Notes under the pieces: model-generated | Told to the model about the DNA's origin: nothing | Seen by the model: only the letters and a program-made list of their open reading frames with translations | Databases searched by the model: none | Origin: Sanyastnella coralliicola | Lineage (GTDB): Bacteria > Bacteroidota > Bacteroidia > Flavobacteriales_D > Sanyastnellaceae | Reading direction: 5' to 3' | DNA: 64,000 bases | NCBI RefSeq assembly: GCF_030845195.1 | Contig: NZ_CP132543.1 | Span: 186,001 to 250,000, forward strand | Made by a program: the position numbers and the translations under genes | Shown here: positions 9,292-18,931 of the stretch, in pieces | How positions within the stretch are numbered: position 1 is the stretch's first letter | How the letters are laid out: every line of letters begins with the position of its first letter

Positions 9292-10722
9292 GTGAAGCAC
9301 GATCCAATTGTAGAATTGTTAGATGAGAGCCGCATTGGACAAGAGATTGTTGTCTGTGGCTGGATACGTACTTTCAGAAACGACACCTTTATCGCTTTGA
9401 ACGATGGTTCAACGATCAAGAACCTTCAGTTGGTGATTGATCGTGAGCACTTTTCAGACGATGTGCGTAAGCGCCTTACAACAGGTGCAGCTATTAGCGC
9501 CAAAGGTGAACTTGTAGCCTCTCAAGGGAAAGGTCAGACGACTGAGGTGAAGGTGACAGAATTGGAAATTCACGGTGATGCAGATCCTGAGGAATTCCCG
9601 ATTCAAATGAAGCGCCACACGATGGAATTCCTTCGTGAAAAGGCGCACCTTCGTTTTAGAACGAGCACTTTCTCTGCTGTTTTCCGCATTCGCCATGGTA
9701 TGACCTATGCAGTGCACAAGTATTTCCATGAAAACGGATTCTACAATGTGCATACGCCGATCATCACAGGGTCTGATGCCGAAGGTGCAGGGGAGATGTT
9801 CCGTGTTACCACCTTGGATTTGAACGATGTTCCAAAAACGGAAGACGGGAAAATCGATGTCAAGCAAGACTTCTTTGGGAAAGAAGCCAACCTTACGGTG
9901 AGTGGTCAGTTGGAAGCCGAACTGGCGGCGATGGCACTTGGAAAAGTGTACACATTCGGACCTACCTTCCGAGCTGAGAATTCGAATACTTCACGTCACC
10001 TTGCTGAGTTCTGGATGATTGAACCAGAGGTGGCTTTTGCAGATATCGTCGATAACATGGACCTCGCGGAAGACTTCATGCAGTATGTAGTGAAGTATGC
10101 ACTGGATAACTATGCTGACGATCTGGAGTTCCTTGATCAAAAGGAACGCAACGATGAAAAGTCGAAGCCACAAAATGAGCGCAATGAGCTTTCATTGATC
10201 GAGCGCTTGAAATTTGTAGCCGAGAATAACTTCGAACGCATCACGTACACTGAAGCGATTGATATCCTTCGTAACTCGAAGCCGTTCAAGAAGAAGAAAT
10301 TTAAATTCCCTGTGGAGTGGGGAATCGATCTACAAAGTGAACACGAACGTTTCCTTGTAGAGAAGCACTTCAAAAAACCGGTGATTATTACCGATTATCC
10401 TGCGAGCATTAAAGCTTTCTACATGCGTCAAAACGACGATGGGAAGACAGTTGCAGCAATGGATATCCTGGTTCCAGGAATTGGTGAGATCATCGGAGGT
10501 AGCCAACGTGAAGAACGCCTTGATATCCTGATGGAGAAGTGCAAGGAATTTGATATTCCAGAAGAGCACGTTTGGTGGTACCTTGACCTTCGAAAGTTCG
10601 GATCAGCAAAACACGCAGGTTTTGGCCTAGGATTTGAACGTTTGATCATGTTCGTTACAGGAATGACTAACATCCGCGATGTAATTCCATTCCCACGAAC
10701 GCCAATGAATGCAGAATTTTAG
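9292..10722 (+). CDS. asnS: Asparaginyl-tRNA synthetase
   Basis: A 476-residue class IIb synthetase that attaches Asn to tRNA-Asn. The N-terminal OB fold (about 18-100, V-C-G-W-I-R-T-F-R) binds the anticodon. The catalytic core has motif 2 ([16 protein letters not shown]) and motif 3 near the end (G-L-G-F-E-R-L). The N-T-S-R-H form and the long insertion (about 270-350) mark AsnRS rather than AspRS. It starts with GTG at 9292, about 27 nt after a good -7 box. rpoN begins 20 nt downstream, so co-transcription is likely. Confidence 0.95.
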   Translation: MKHDPIVELLDESRIGQEIVVCGWIRTFRNDTFIALNDGSTIKNLQLVIDREHFSDDVRKRLTTGAAISAKGELVASQGKGQTTEVKVTELEIHGDADPEEFPIQMKRHTMEFLREKAHLRFRTSTFSAVFRIRHGMTYAVHKYFHENGFYNVHTPIITGSDAEGAGEMFRVTTLDLNDVPKTEDGKIDVKQDFFGKEANLTVSGQLEAELAAMALGKVYTFGPTFRAENSNTSRHLAEFWMIEPEVAFADIVDNMDLAEDFMQYVVKYALDNYADDLEFLDQKERNDEKSKPQNERNELSLIERLKFVAENNFERITYTEAIDILRNSKPFKKKKFKFPVEWGIDLQSEHERFLVEKHFKKPVIITDYPASIKAFYMRQNDDGKTVAAMDILVPGIGEIIGGSQREERLDILMEKCKEFDIPEEHVWWYLDLRKFGSAKHAGFGLGFERLIMFVTGMTNIRDVIPFPRTPMNAEF

Positions 10723-10742
10723 ACCATTTGGTAGATTAGTAT

Positions 10743-12182
10743 ATGCTAAAGCAAACCCTACAACAGAAACTCTTACAAAAACTCTCTCCTCAGCAGATCC
10801 AGTTGATGAAGCTGCTTCAGGTGCCTACTGTAGAACTTGAGCAACGCATCAAAGAAGAATTGGAAGCGAATCCTGCCTTGGACGAGGGACGAGAAGACGT
10901 TGTAGAGGATAGCTACGAAGAAGATTACGGCGACGAACGTTCGGAAGCGCAGGAAGACTTTGATATGTCTGACTACCTCGACGATGATACGCCTGACTAC
11001 AAATACTCAACCGGTGGTCGAGGAGAGGAAGATGAAAAAAACATGCCATTGGGCAGTGGTCGCACCTTCCATGATAACCTCCGTTCTCAGCTCAGCTTGC
11101 TCAGTCTCGATGAGGATCAACGCGTGATTGCGGAAAATCTCATCGGAAACATCGACGACTCAGGATACTTACGTCGTGAGCTTCGTTCGATCGTCAATGA
11201 CATGGCTTTCTCTCAGAATATTCAGGTAACGGAAGAAGAGCTTGAGGCCGTCTTAAAGTCAATTCACGAACTAGATCCTCCGGGTGTAGGAGCGCGTGAT
11301 CTGCAAGAGTGTTTGTTGATCCAGCTGCGACGCAAACGCGGTGATTCATACGACGTAGAGATCGGTATTCGCATCTTGGAAGAACACTTTGAAGAGTTCA
11401 CTAAGAAGCACTACAATAAGATCATCAAGGCTTTTGATATTGATGAAGATGTCTTGAAAGACGCTATCGCGGAAATCGTTAGACTTAACCCGAAGCCCGG
11501 AAACTCTTCAAAGCAGAGTGCGCGAGCTGTGCAGCATATCGTACCTGACTTTTTGGTTTCAGTGGAAGACGATGAGTTGAAGCTACAGCTCAACCAGCGC
11601 AACGCTCCGGAGCTACGTATTTCACCACAATACCGCGACATGCTTCAGTCTTATCAGGCGGCTACAAAAAGCGATAAGAAGCAGAAGGATGCGGTCATGT
11701 TTGTAAAGCAAAAGATCGATTCTGCGAAATGGTTCATTGATGCGATTCGTCAACGCCAGCAGACGCTGACGGTGGTGATGCAAGCCATCTTGACCTTCCA
11801 GGAAGAATACTTCTTGACAGGAGATGAGACGAAGCTGAAGCCGATGATCCTAAAAGACATCGCAGAGGTGGTCCACATGGACATTTCTACGGTTTCTCGT
11901 GTAGCGAATAGCAAATACGTTCAATGTCCGTACGGAACCTTCCTGTTGAAGTCGTTCTTCTCTGAATCGATTGCAAAAGACAGTGGAGAGGAAGTATCGA
12001 CACGAGAGGTGAAAAAGATTCTTCAAGAGGCGATTGACGCAGAAGACAAGAAAAAACCTTTGACTGATGATAAGCTCGCGAAGCTTTTGAAGGAAAAAGG
12101 ATATAATATTGCGCGTCGTACCGTAGCGAAATACCGGGAACAACTTAACATCCCTGTAGCACGCCTTCGCAAACAACTATAG
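10743..12182 (+). CDS. rpoN: RNA polymerase sigma-54 factor
   Basis: A 479-residue sigma-54. The Gln-rich region I is at residues 1-50 (L-K-Q-T-L-Q-Q-K-L, Q-Q-I-Q-L-M-K-L-L-Q). It is followed by a long acidic region II (about 50-100, many D/E), the core-binding domain, a helix-turn-helix, and the diagnostic RpoN box A-R-R-T-V-A-K-Y-R-E near 455. It directs RNA polymerase to -24/-12 promoters and needs an AAA+ activator, none of which is encoded nearby. It sits 20 nt after asnS and 2 nt before a small membrane protein gene, in one operon. Confidence 0.96.
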   Translation: MLKQTLQQKLLQKLSPQQIQLMKLLQVPTVELEQRIKEELEANPALDEGREDVVEDSYEEDYGDERSEAQEDFDMSDYLDDDTPDYKYSTGGRGEEDEKNMPLGSGRTFHDNLRSQLSLLSLDEDQRVIAENLIGNIDDSGYLRRELRSIVNDMAFSQNIQVTEEELEAVLKSIHELDPPGVGARDLQECLLIQLRRKRGDSYDVEIGIRILEEHFEEFTKKHYNKIIKAFDIDEDVLKDAIAEIVRLNPKPGNSSKQSARAVQHIVPDFLVSVEDDELKLQLNQRNAPELRISPQYRDMLQSYQAATKSDKKQKDAVMFVKQKIDSAKWFIDAIRQRQQTLTVVMQAILTFQEEYFLTGDETKLKPMILKDIAEVVHMDISTVSRVANSKYVQCPYGTFLLKSFFSESIAKDSGEEVSTREVKKILQEAIDAEDKKKPLTDDKLAKLLKEKGYNIARRTVAKYREQLNIPVARLRKQL

Positions 12183-12184
12183 AC

Positions 12185-12796
12185 TTGAAAACAGCCAATA
12201 TTATCTCCTACGTGCTGCATCCGCTGTGGATGCCTTTATTCACGTTGGTGTTGGCTTACTTCCTAGATCCATTTATTGGACTGCATCCCGAGATGTTTAA
12301 GTTCTTGTTGCTGATTGTATTGATCAATACAATTGCTCCTGGATTGTCGATCCTCGTGATGAAACGAAAAGGGATCATTAGTGATCTAGATATCCGAAAC
12401 AGAGGAGAGCGTTTAGCGCCTTTTCTTCTGTTTCTCTTCTACTATGTCTTGTCATACATTTTACTGCGTTTCAACGCTGATATCGTCCCGATAGACATCT
12501 TTATCATCTTCTTTTCGTTGCTGATTTCCTTGGTTTCAGGACTTCTCATCAATTCACAAACAAAGATCAGTATGCACCTCATGGCCATTGGAGGTCTTTG
12601 TGGTGTGCTTGCCGGACTGAACGTGCTTCACCTACTCGGAATTGGATGGGTAGTGGCTGCCCTGTTGATCTGTGCCGGTGTACTCGGATGGGCGCGCATA
12701 CGCATGGGAGTGCATACACATCCACAAGTGTATCTCGGTTTTTCAGTGGGATTCTTGATCCACTTCGCCTTCTTGTACTACCGTGTGTTTGTCTAG
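12185..12796 (+). CDS. Integral membrane protein, PAP2-like
   Basis: A 203-residue protein with about six membrane helices. A TTG start at 12185, 2 nt after rpoN, gives M-K-T-A-N-I-I-S. The pair K-I-S-M-H (about 122) and A-R-I-R-M-G-V-H-T-H (about 172) resembles the second and third motifs of PAP2 lipid phosphatases (SGH and SR...H), but Gly of SGH is Met and the final Asp is replaced by Pro-Gln. Activity is therefore doubtful. Its TAG stop shares the CTAG at 12793-12796 with the stop of the convergent gene. Family assignment is tentative. Confidence 0.7.
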   Translation: MKTANIISYVLHPLWMPLFTLVLAYFLDPFIGLHPEMFKFLLLIVLINTIAPGLSILVMKRKGIISDLDIRNRGERLAPFLLFLFYYVLSYILLRFNADIVPIDIFIIFFSLLISLVSGLLINSQTKISMHLMAIGGLCGVLAGLNVLHLLGIGWVVAALLICAGVLGWARIRMGVHTHPQVYLGFSVGFLIHFAFLYYRVFV

Positions 12797-13476
12797 ATCA
12801 AAGCGATAGAAAGCCCGATCGTCAAAGGATTCAATTCAACACCCTTGTCTGGAAGCAAAAAGGTGCTGACGCTGTAGAAGCTAAATAAGCTCCAACGTCC
12901 TATTCCGATACGTCCTACCACACCATAACGCCAGCGATTGATTTCTGGAACCTGATAGAACTTTCGTTTGCCGTCATCGTCGCGCGTTTTCGTGTGGATA
13001 TTCACGAGGTAGCCAACTTTACCTCCAACAGACATTTTGAATGGACGATCACCGCGCGTTCGAAGTCGGAACTCGATAGGAATTTCGAGGAAGTTGGCAG
13101 ATACTTTATTCTTCTTGTATTCGTAGTTCTCCGGGAAAGGGTAGAAGCGTACGAATTCATCCGGACTCAAGCCATCACGCTCAAACTCGCCGTTTGTGTG
13201 TAAGTTGAAGCTGCTAAATCCGTATCCCCACGCAAAGCTCATGACTGATTTACCTAGAGGGTAATCATACATGATATGTGCGTTTACTCCAGGCGACCAA
13301 GGTCGAATATCCATGTTGCCGGGAATTTCCAGGAACATGTCGTTGTGCAGTTCAAAGATGAATCGATCTTGTGATACGGGTGGATTGATGATCTCAATGG
13401 GGCCTTTCTTGCGTTCCGTTTGACCGAAGATGATCATCGGAGCGAGCAAGCAGATGATGAAGGTGGTTAGCCTCAT
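12793..13476 (-). CDS. Outer membrane beta-barrel-like protein
   Basis: A 227-residue exported protein. The signal peptide M-R-L-T-T-F-I-I-C...I-F-G-Q fixes the start at 13476; the frame runs on to 13500 but only adds non-signal residues. The body is rich in alternating hydrophobic/aromatic strands (for example F-E-L-H-N-D-M-F-L-E-I, V-S-A-N-F-L-E-I-P-I-E-F-R-L) and ends in a hydrophobic strand (L-S-I-A-L-I), as in small porin-like barrels of Bacteroidota. Its ATG overlaps the galE stop in ATGA (13473-13476), which suggests translational coupling. Substrate unknown. Confidence 0.7.
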   Translation of the reverse strand: MRLTTFIICLLAPMIIFGQTERKKGPIEIINPPVSQDRFIFELHNDMFLEIPGNMDIRPWSPGVNAHIMYDYPLGKSVMSFAWGYGFSSFNLHTNGEFERDGLSPDEFVRFYPFPENYEYKKNKVSANFLEIPIEFRLRTRGDRPFKMSVGGKVGYLVNIHTKTRDDDGKRKFYQVPEINRWRYGVVGRIGIGRWSLFSFYSVSTFLLPDKGVELNPLTIGLSIALI

Positions 13477-14492
13477 GGTTTCGGCAGTTTTTGTTGCCAA
13501 TTCCAGGCATCCACAAGTGCGTCTTTGAGCGACTTTTCCGTTTTCCAGTTGAGCATGTCATTGGCTTTCGCCGAACTCGCATAGATCTTTTCGACATCAC
13601 CTGGACGTCGGTCACCCATGCGCCAGTTGAATTTCACGCCAGTGGCTTCTTCGAAGGTGTCAATGACTTGTTTCACGGTAACTCCATCACCTGTTCCAAG
13701 GTTTACTGCCTCGGTCGTCAGGTCATGTGATTCCATGTAAGTCAGCGCTGCAACGTGTGCTTTTGCGAGGTCTACAACGTGAATGAAGTCACGCACGCAG
13801 GTACCATCTGCCGTGTCATAATCGTCTCCGAACACAACGAGTTCATCTCGCCATCCGGCCGCGGTTTGCGTGATGTAAGGGATGAGGTTTTCAGGTCTGC
13901 CCAAAGGAAGTTCTCCGATGAGTCCACTCGGGTGGGCTCCAATTGGGTTGAAGTAGCGGAGCAGGATGGATGAAAACTGTCCTTCATTCGCTGCAACCAC
14001 CTCGTTAATCATGCGTTCACACACCTGTTTGGTGTACCCATATGGTGAGTTAGCAGGTTGGAATGGAGTGGTTTCTGTAACCGGCAACGCGTCTGGTTGT
14101 CCGTAAACTGTGCAGCTTGAAGAGAAGACGAGGTTTTTGCATCCATGCTCTATCATGCATTGCATGAGCACTTCGGTTGAACGCAAATTATTCTTGTAGT
14201 ACTTCAGTGGATTACGAACAGATTCCCCAACGGCTTTGTAGGCCGCGAAATGAATGACACCATCAAACGGACCGTGTTCTTCGAAGACACGGTGTAACAG
14301 TGTTTCATCAGAACAATCGCCTTCGATTAATGTCGGGGTGGTGTTCATGATTTCTCCAAGACGATCGATCACAGAACGATCTGAGTTCGAGAAATTGTCA
14401 ATGATCACCGGGGTGTATGAGGCGTTTTCAAGTTCAACGGCAGTGTGTGAGCCAATGAATCCTGCACCTCCTGTCACAAGTACCTTCTTCAT
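13473..14492 (-). CDS. galE: UDP-glucose 4-epimerase
   Basis: A 339-residue SDR-family epimerase converting UDP-glucose and UDP-galactose, supplying precursors for surface glycans. The NAD-binding G-G-A-G-F-I-G-S-H is at residue ~8, the catalytic Ser lies in S-S-S-C-T-V-Y-G and the Y-x-x-x-K pair in Y-G-Y-T-K. The C-terminal P-G-D-V-E-K-I-Y-A sequence is typical of GalE. It is the first gene of a two-gene unit with the beta-barrel protein. A weak -7 box (TACCTTAG, minus strand 14518-14511) lies 18 nt upstream. Confidence 0.95.
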   Translation of the reverse strand: MKKVLVTGGAGFIGSHTAVELENASYTPVIIDNFSNSDRSVIDRLGEIMNTTPTLIEGDCSDETLLHRVFEEHGPFDGVIHFAAYKAVGESVRNPLKYYKNNLRSTEVLMQCMIEHGCKNLVFSSSCTVYGQPDALPVTETTPFQPANSPYGYTKQVCERMINEVVAANEGQFSSILLRYFNPIGAHPSGLIGELPLGRPENLIPYITQTAAGWRDELVVFGDDYDTADGTCVRDFIHVVDLAKAHVAALTYMESHDLTTEAVNLGTGDGVTVKQVIDTFEEATGVKFNWRMGDRRPGDVEKIYASSAKANDMLNWKTEKSLKDALVDAWNWQQKLPKP

Positions 14493-14510
14493 GCCTTAAG
14501 GATGGTGCCT

Positions 14511-14518
14511 CTAAGGTA
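14511..14518 (-). promoter_or_regulatory. Weak -7 box of galE
   Basis: TACCTTAG on the minus strand is one mismatch from TAnnTTTG and lies 18 nt before the galE start. Confidence 0.3.
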
Positions 14519-14651
14519 TAAAAACAGTGAAGACCCTCTTCATTTCTTGCTTAGAAAGGTGGCAATCCGTCACCTCCATCAGAATTGACCGACACCTCTG
14601 TACAGACACCCACCGACGAACCTCGCACGGAAACGCCGGTAAAAGGTGGGT

Positions 14652-15032
14652 ATGGAAAGAATCGAAGGAACGCAGGTCTTATTATTGAATGATCACCTGC
14701 AGGATGGAGATAAAGTGTTCCGTGTTCTCGACTGGCTCGAGGCACTCGGAGCGATCCACGTAGAGCACCGTACGAACCAAGCACTTGGGTTTTTCTCTGA
14801 AGAGGAGGAGGCTCCTGCTGCCATTATCATGTTCATGAACTGCCAAGACGTATTGGGAGTGTATCTGGGCGAAAATTACCGCCTGATGTCGCTTCAAGAT
14901 CACGGAACACGCAGACTGAAATACATGATGCATTGCCAGATTGTAGAAGCGAATTTGAATCGAAGTTGTCTCGCTGACTTCTTCCATCAACTCGTTCCAA
15001 AGGATCGCCCACTGACTTATTTCTCAAACTAA
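14652..15032 (+). CDS. Receiver-like protein without the phospho-acceptor Asp
   Basis: A 126-residue single-domain protein. The strand pattern V-L-L-L-N-D...H-V-E-H...A-I-I-M-F-M-N-C-Q-D-V-L-G follows a response-regulator receiver fold; the position of the phosphorylated Asp (L-D-x-x-M-P in true receivers) is Phe. I read it as a possible pseudo-receiver, from pattern only. It is followed 124 nt later by an Hpt-domain gene, which strengthens the idea of a phosphorelay role. GTG at 14646 is an alternative start; the ATG at 14652 fits the first strand better. Hypothetical protein is the safe call. Confidence 0.55.
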   Translation: MERIEGTQVLLLNDHLQDGDKVFRVLDWLEALGAIHVEHRTNQALGFFSEEEEAPAAIIMFMNCQDVLGVYLGENYRLMSLQDHGTRRLKYMMHCQIVEANLNRSCLADFFHQLVPKDRPLTYFSN

Positions 15033-15156
15033 GTAGGAAAACCCCTACAACTTTTGTCAAAGTTGACTGACTAACAACAGTTTAATCTAGCCGTAAGAAT
15101 TTATGTAACCCAAAGTGTGATTTAAAAGTATAACGCGATATCTAACCTAACTAACG

Positions 15157-15516
15157 ATGAATACACAGCACCCTGAGCAGCTCTTTGATTTGAGCTACCT
15201 GAATCAGGTCTTTCAAGGGAATAAGGACATGATAAACAATATCATCAAGTTATTCCTCGAGCAAGTTCCTGAGTATATCAAGGAAATGGAAGATTGTGTA
15301 GATCGTAATGATCTACTCGGTTTGCATCCATTGGCTCACAAAGCCAAGTCAAGCGTATCTATGCTCGGACTGAAATCCATGGAAAAGAATATTCTAGATA
15401 TCGAGCAGTTCTCGAAAGAACACCGCAATCTCGAAGGACTACCGGATTTGGTAGGTCAGGTACGAACCGAATGTGATGTGGTTCAAGACCAATTAGAGAA
15501 AGTGTTAAGCTCTTGA
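15157..15516 (+). CDS. Hpt (histidine phosphotransfer) domain protein
   Basis: A 119-residue all-helical protein. The motif A-H-K-A-K-S-S near residue 60 matches the Hpt signature H-x-x-K-x-S/G-S, with the His as phosphate carrier. N-terminal F-Q-G-N-K-D-M-I-N-N-I-I-K-L-F-L is the usual first Hpt helix. It would shuttle phosphate between a hybrid kinase and a response regulator, neither of which adjoins it. The gene has its own leader (15033-15156) and its own strong terminator at 15540, so it is transcribed alone or with the receiver-like gene upstream. Confidence 0.85.
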   Translation: MNTQHPEQLFDLSYLNQVFQGNKDMINNIIKLFLEQVPEYIKEMEDCVDRNDLLGLHPLAHKAKSSVSMLGLKSMEKNILDIEQFSKEHRNLEGLPDLVGQVRTECDVVQDQLEKVLSS

Positions 15517-15539
15517 TAAAAGTTAATAAGACATTGACG

Positions 15540-15575
15540 AAATGCCATCCCTCATCGGATGGCATTTATATTTTT
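15540..15575 (+). terminator. Terminator after the Hpt gene
   Basis: AAATGCCATCC (15540-15550) pairs with GGATGGCATTT (15557-15567), followed by ATATTTTT. The stem also shows that the ATG at 15559 is not the start of the next gene. Confidence 0.85.
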
Positions 15576-15594
15576 GGGAAAAGCTATTTCCCAG

Positions 15595-17040
15595 ATGAAT
15601 CTGTCTGCAGATAATCAAGCCCTTTTAAACGAGAAGCAGATCAACGAGGAAGAGATTCTTCGTCAAGTGCAGCTTTTGCGTTCAGGTACTCTTTTCACTA
15701 GCGTGGAAGCGGCCTGTACTCCAGGGCAGGGAATCACCGTCTTGCAAGATGAAGAGGTAGAGCTTGCGATTGGCGTCTTTAACGAGGCGAAAAACAGGTT
15801 GAAGCTCACGAAATTCGTGCCCGCTTCGGGTGCGGCATCACGCATGTTTAAGCACTTATTTTCTAAACAGCTTGATTCTACATTGTGTCAGCAGTTCTTC
15901 TCAGAAATCGAGCGCTTCCCGTTCTATCCCGAAATCGAAGAGTCTTGCGGAAAACCAGAGTCAACAGAGTCGTGGCAGCTTCAAGTGATCGATTTCTTGC
16001 TTTCAGAAGACGGTTTGAACTTCGGAGGGCTTCCCAAAGGAGCGATCCCTTTCCACAGTTACCCAGACGGGGCGAGAAACGCCTTCATTGAGCATTTGCA
16101 TGAATCTCTCGGCTATGGCATTAGTCAGCAAGGTGGAGAGGTACATTTCACAGTCACAAAGGCGTTATCGGCCCATTCAAGAGAGCAAATCCTAAATCAC
16201 GCCCAGAACCTTTCCAAAGAGCAAAAACTGCACGTCTCGTACTCAGAACAGTTCGAGAACACAGATACAGTGGCTTTAGACGAACAGAACGAGTTAGTTC
16301 ACCTCGCTGACGGACGCCTTTTATTCCGCCCGGGAGGGCATGGATCGTTGATCAAGAATTTGGCAATGATTGATACAGACGTAGTGTTTATCAAGAACAT
16401 TGATAACGTAGTTCCAGATGCGCAAAAGGGAACAACATACAAATGGAAAAAGGTACTCGCGGGAACTTTGTTGATGTTGGTGGAGCGAAGAGATGAACTC
16501 CTTCGTGCGCTCAAAGAGGGAGACCGAACGGCAGCGCATGAAGCACATTCTTTTTACAATAAGTATTTCGCGCTTGATGAGGTGAGTTTTGGATCTATGG
16601 ATGAATTAGTGGCTCTTCTAGACAGGCCAATCCGGGTTGCTGGGATGGTTCGAAATCAAGGAGAACCTGGTGGTGGTCCGTACTGGACAGAAAGCATGGG
16701 GAGACTTAGCGCCCAGATCGTAGAGGCTTCTCAAATAGACTTAAACAATTCCGAGCAACGCGAGATCATGTCAACGGCAAGCCACTTCAATCCGGTAGAC
16801 ATTGTTTGCAACATCAAGAACTTAGACGGTCAGAACTATGATCTCGACCGTTTTGTTGATCACAATCAATCGTTTATCACACACAAATCGATTGAAGGGA
16901 GAGAGATCAGAGCACTCGAGCATCCTGGTCTTTGGAATGGAGGCATGGCGGGGTGGCTCACGCTTTTTGTTGAAGTTCCACTGGCGACATTCGCTCCTGT
17001 GAAAACGGTGAACGATCTGCTGAGAGACGAGCACCAATGA
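15595..17040 (+). CDS. DUF4301 family protein
   Basis: A 481-residue cytosolic protein that matches DUF4301 by its characteristic stretches A-S-G-A-A-S-R-M, K-G-A-I-P-F-H and R-P-G-G-H-G-S-L, which resemble a nucleotidyltransferase-like fold. Function unproven. The open frame begins at 15559, inside the terminator stem of the previous gene, so the ATG at 15595 (M-N-L-S-A-D-N-Q) is chosen. It stands alone, facing a convergent secreted-protein gene. A decayed relative of the 13-bp repeat (CACTAGCGTGGAA, two mismatches) occurs near 15697. Confidence 0.85.
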   Translation: MNLSADNQALLNEKQINEEEILRQVQLLRSGTLFTSVEAACTPGQGITVLQDEEVELAIGVFNEAKNRLKLTKFVPASGAASRMFKHLFSKQLDSTLCQQFFSEIERFPFYPEIEESCGKPESTESWQLQVIDFLLSEDGLNFGGLPKGAIPFHSYPDGARNAFIEHLHESLGYGISQQGGEVHFTVTKALSAHSREQILNHAQNLSKEQKLHVSYSEQFENTDTVALDEQNELVHLADGRLLFRPGGHGSLIKNLAMIDTDVVFIKNIDNVVPDAQKGTTYKWKKVLAGTLLMLVERRDELLRALKEGDRTAAHEAHSFYNKYFALDEVSFGSMDELVALLDRPIRVAGMVRNQGEPGGGPYWTESMGRLSAQIVEASQIDLNNSEQREIMSTASHFNPVDIVCNIKNLDGQNYDLDRFVDHNQSFITHKSIEGREIRALEHPGLWNGGMAGWLTLFVEVPLATFAPVKTVNDLLRDEHQ

Positions 17041-17066
17041 AAAGAGCCGACCTTGCGGCCGGCTCC
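17041..17066 (-). terminator. Terminator of the minus-strand secreted protein gene
   Basis: GAGCCGACC (17045-17053) pairs with GGCCGGCTC (17058-17066); the single mismatch is a G-U pair in the minus-strand RNA, which then runs into UUUU. Confidence 0.75.
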
Positions 17067-17095
17067 ATTCGAGATTTAGGGAACGTATTGAGGGT

Positions 17096-18841
17096 TTACT
17101 GTTTCACGATTGTTTCAAGAATAACTTGGTCGTCATACTCTACTCGTAGTGTGTAGTATCCACGCGTAAGCATAGATTCAGGTACCACCTCAATGTTGGT
17201 TGATTGGCCGCGCTGGCTTTCAACAAACGTCGAGTACACTTCGGTACCTTGGAAGTTGTACAGGGTAACTACCGCTGTGCGCCCTTCCAGACCTTCGATA
17301 TTCAATGTGAATTGCAATTGGAATGGGTTAGGGTATACATTCAAGCTGATGTCGTTTCGACCTTCTTCAGCTTCGTCGAAATCATAGGTGTATGGTCGCA
17401 TTGCCGTCACATAGCAGAGCTCTGTTTGTGAGCTGCTACCATCGATCAGATTCGTCAAGCCACCATGTGATTCATTTGTAGAAGCATTCATTTGGAAAAT
17501 GGTTCCTTCTGGAATGTCCAGGATCAATGTGTATCCGAAGTAGAATAACACCGGAGCATCTTCTAAGGTAGCTTCAAGTGTTCCTGGGAACTGCGATGCA
17601 TCGGCTAAGTTTCCGGTGCGAAGGATCTTCCCACGGTCACTCTTCAATGTAAAGGCTACCTCTCCACCAGCCGAAATATGACCTGGTAGGTAAACTGCTT
17701 CCATCTTTCCATCATCACAAATCGGAAGTTCGATTTCGATCTGAGTTGGTCCTGTGAACGTGTGTGTGAAATCCCAGTATGGCTGAGATACAGTACACTC
17801 GTGATCAGGGTGCTGTGTGAACATATTCATGATCACTTCTTCCTCCTCCTCTTCTTCTGTTACTTCGAAAGCAAAGGTCAAGTCAAGGCTGTTGTCATTC
17901 AATTGTGTCAACATCTCTCCTTGAGCGTATGGATTGCTTTCACAGTAGTACAGTTGGAATGTCTCAGGAAATGACTCTGGAGAGCCATTCACAAAGTGAA
18001 TCTCAAACGTAATTCCCGGATCAAGTGTCAATGGCTCATCGGCTGAAACAAAGAGCGGAGTCATCTGCTGAGCTGCAGGAGCGTCGAATTGCCATACAGC
18101 TAGTGGTCCGTTGTCTAGAGCACCTGACTTGTAGACTTCTATAGCACCAGAAGTTTGTTCTGAAGAACGGTACTGAATCATTAGTCCTGTCAATTCAGAA
18201 CGTTCACATAGTCGGAAAGTCTGTGCGAGCATTTGGTTCGCTTGAATCGCCTGTTCAGCAACCGTCTGTTGAGGATCACAACCGGCGCTGTTGCGGTTTT
18301 GGATCTGGAACATCGGACGTTGATTACGAAGACGAATCCCAGCTTCAAAAGCGAGATCTCCCATCGTTTGAAGTCCATTCACGGTCATTCGACCTGATTC
18401 GTAGGCGTTTACAGGAGAGTAGTAAACGAAGAATGAATGTCCGTCTGGAACTTCAAGTTCAATATCATATTGCTCACCTGACATGATCTGTGGTGGCTGA
18501 GCCATCCAAGCTTTTACTTTAGCCCCTTGCCCGTGCGCAGGAACTACAAATTGTTGGCTTGCGATCACCTCACCATGTTGACGGATGGTCAAATGAGATG
18601 TAAAAGTAGACTGGCTTGTACTTTCCACTGAAAGCGTTACATACTCTAGAGTACCACTTTCACAAGGAACGAAGGTCTGTCCTACTTTACCTGATTCCAT
18701 TAATACTTGCTGAACATCGTTGTCTTGAACAACGAGACAGCCTTGGCTATTTGCTGCGGCAAACAATGGCGCAGCTAGCATGAACCCCATAAGGGTGGCA
18801 AATGTTGCCTTAAGCGTGTTTTTGTTAATAGTGAAAAACAT
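17096..18841 (-). CDS. Secreted T9SS type A protein of unknown function
   Basis: A 581-residue exported protein. The signal peptide spans about residues 12-30 (ends F-A-A-A). Three beta-sandwich-like repeats, each opening with a Cys-containing stretch (C-L-V-V-Q, C-D-P-Q-Q-T-V, C-T-V-S-Q-P), share the pattern of a strand followed by V-x-L-x-x-G or similar, which suggests jelly-roll modules binding glycans or surfaces. A Glu run (E-E-E-E-E-E) separates the second and third. The last ~80 residues starting N-V-Y-P-N-P-F form a type A T9SS sorting domain ending in I-V-K-Q. No catalytic motif is seen. It is probably a surface adhesin-like protein. Confidence 0.8.
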   Translation of the reverse strand: MFFTINKNTLKATFATLMGFMLAAPLFAAANSQGCLVVQDNDVQQVLMESGKVGQTFVPCESGTLEYVTLSVESTSQSTFTSHLTIRQHGEVIASQQFVVPAHGQGAKVKAWMAQPPQIMSGEQYDIELEVPDGHSFFVYYSPVNAYESGRMTVNGLQTMGDLAFEAGIRLRNQRPMFQIQNRNSAGCDPQQTVAEQAIQANQMLAQTFRLCERSELTGLMIQYRSSEQTSGAIEVYKSGALDNGPLAVWQFDAPAAQQMTPLFVSADEPLTLDPGITFEIHFVNGSPESFPETFQLYYCESNPYAQGEMLTQLNDNSLDLTFAFEVTEEEEEEEVIMNMFTQHPDHECTVSQPYWDFTHTFTGPTQIEIELPICDDGKMEAVYLPGHISAGGEVAFTLKSDRGKILRTGNLADASQFPGTLEATLEDAPVLFYFGYTLILDIPEGTIFQMNASTNESHGGLTNLIDGSSSQTELCYVTAMRPYTYDFDEAEEGRNDISLNVYPNPFQLQFTLNIEGLEGRTAVVTLYNFQGTEVYSTFVESQRGQSTNIEVVPESMLTRGYYTLRVEYDDQVILETIVKQ

Positions 18842-18931
18842 ACGGTTGCGAGTTAATTATCTACTGCATAGATACTCGCATGCCGTGCGGAGGTTTGTAA
18901 TCAGCCGACGTAGAATAACGTCAGTTGTTTC

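Noticed and set aside
14551-14990. Minus-strand frames over the receiver-like gene
   Set aside because: The plus-strand frame has better composition and a neighbouring Hpt gene on the same strand.
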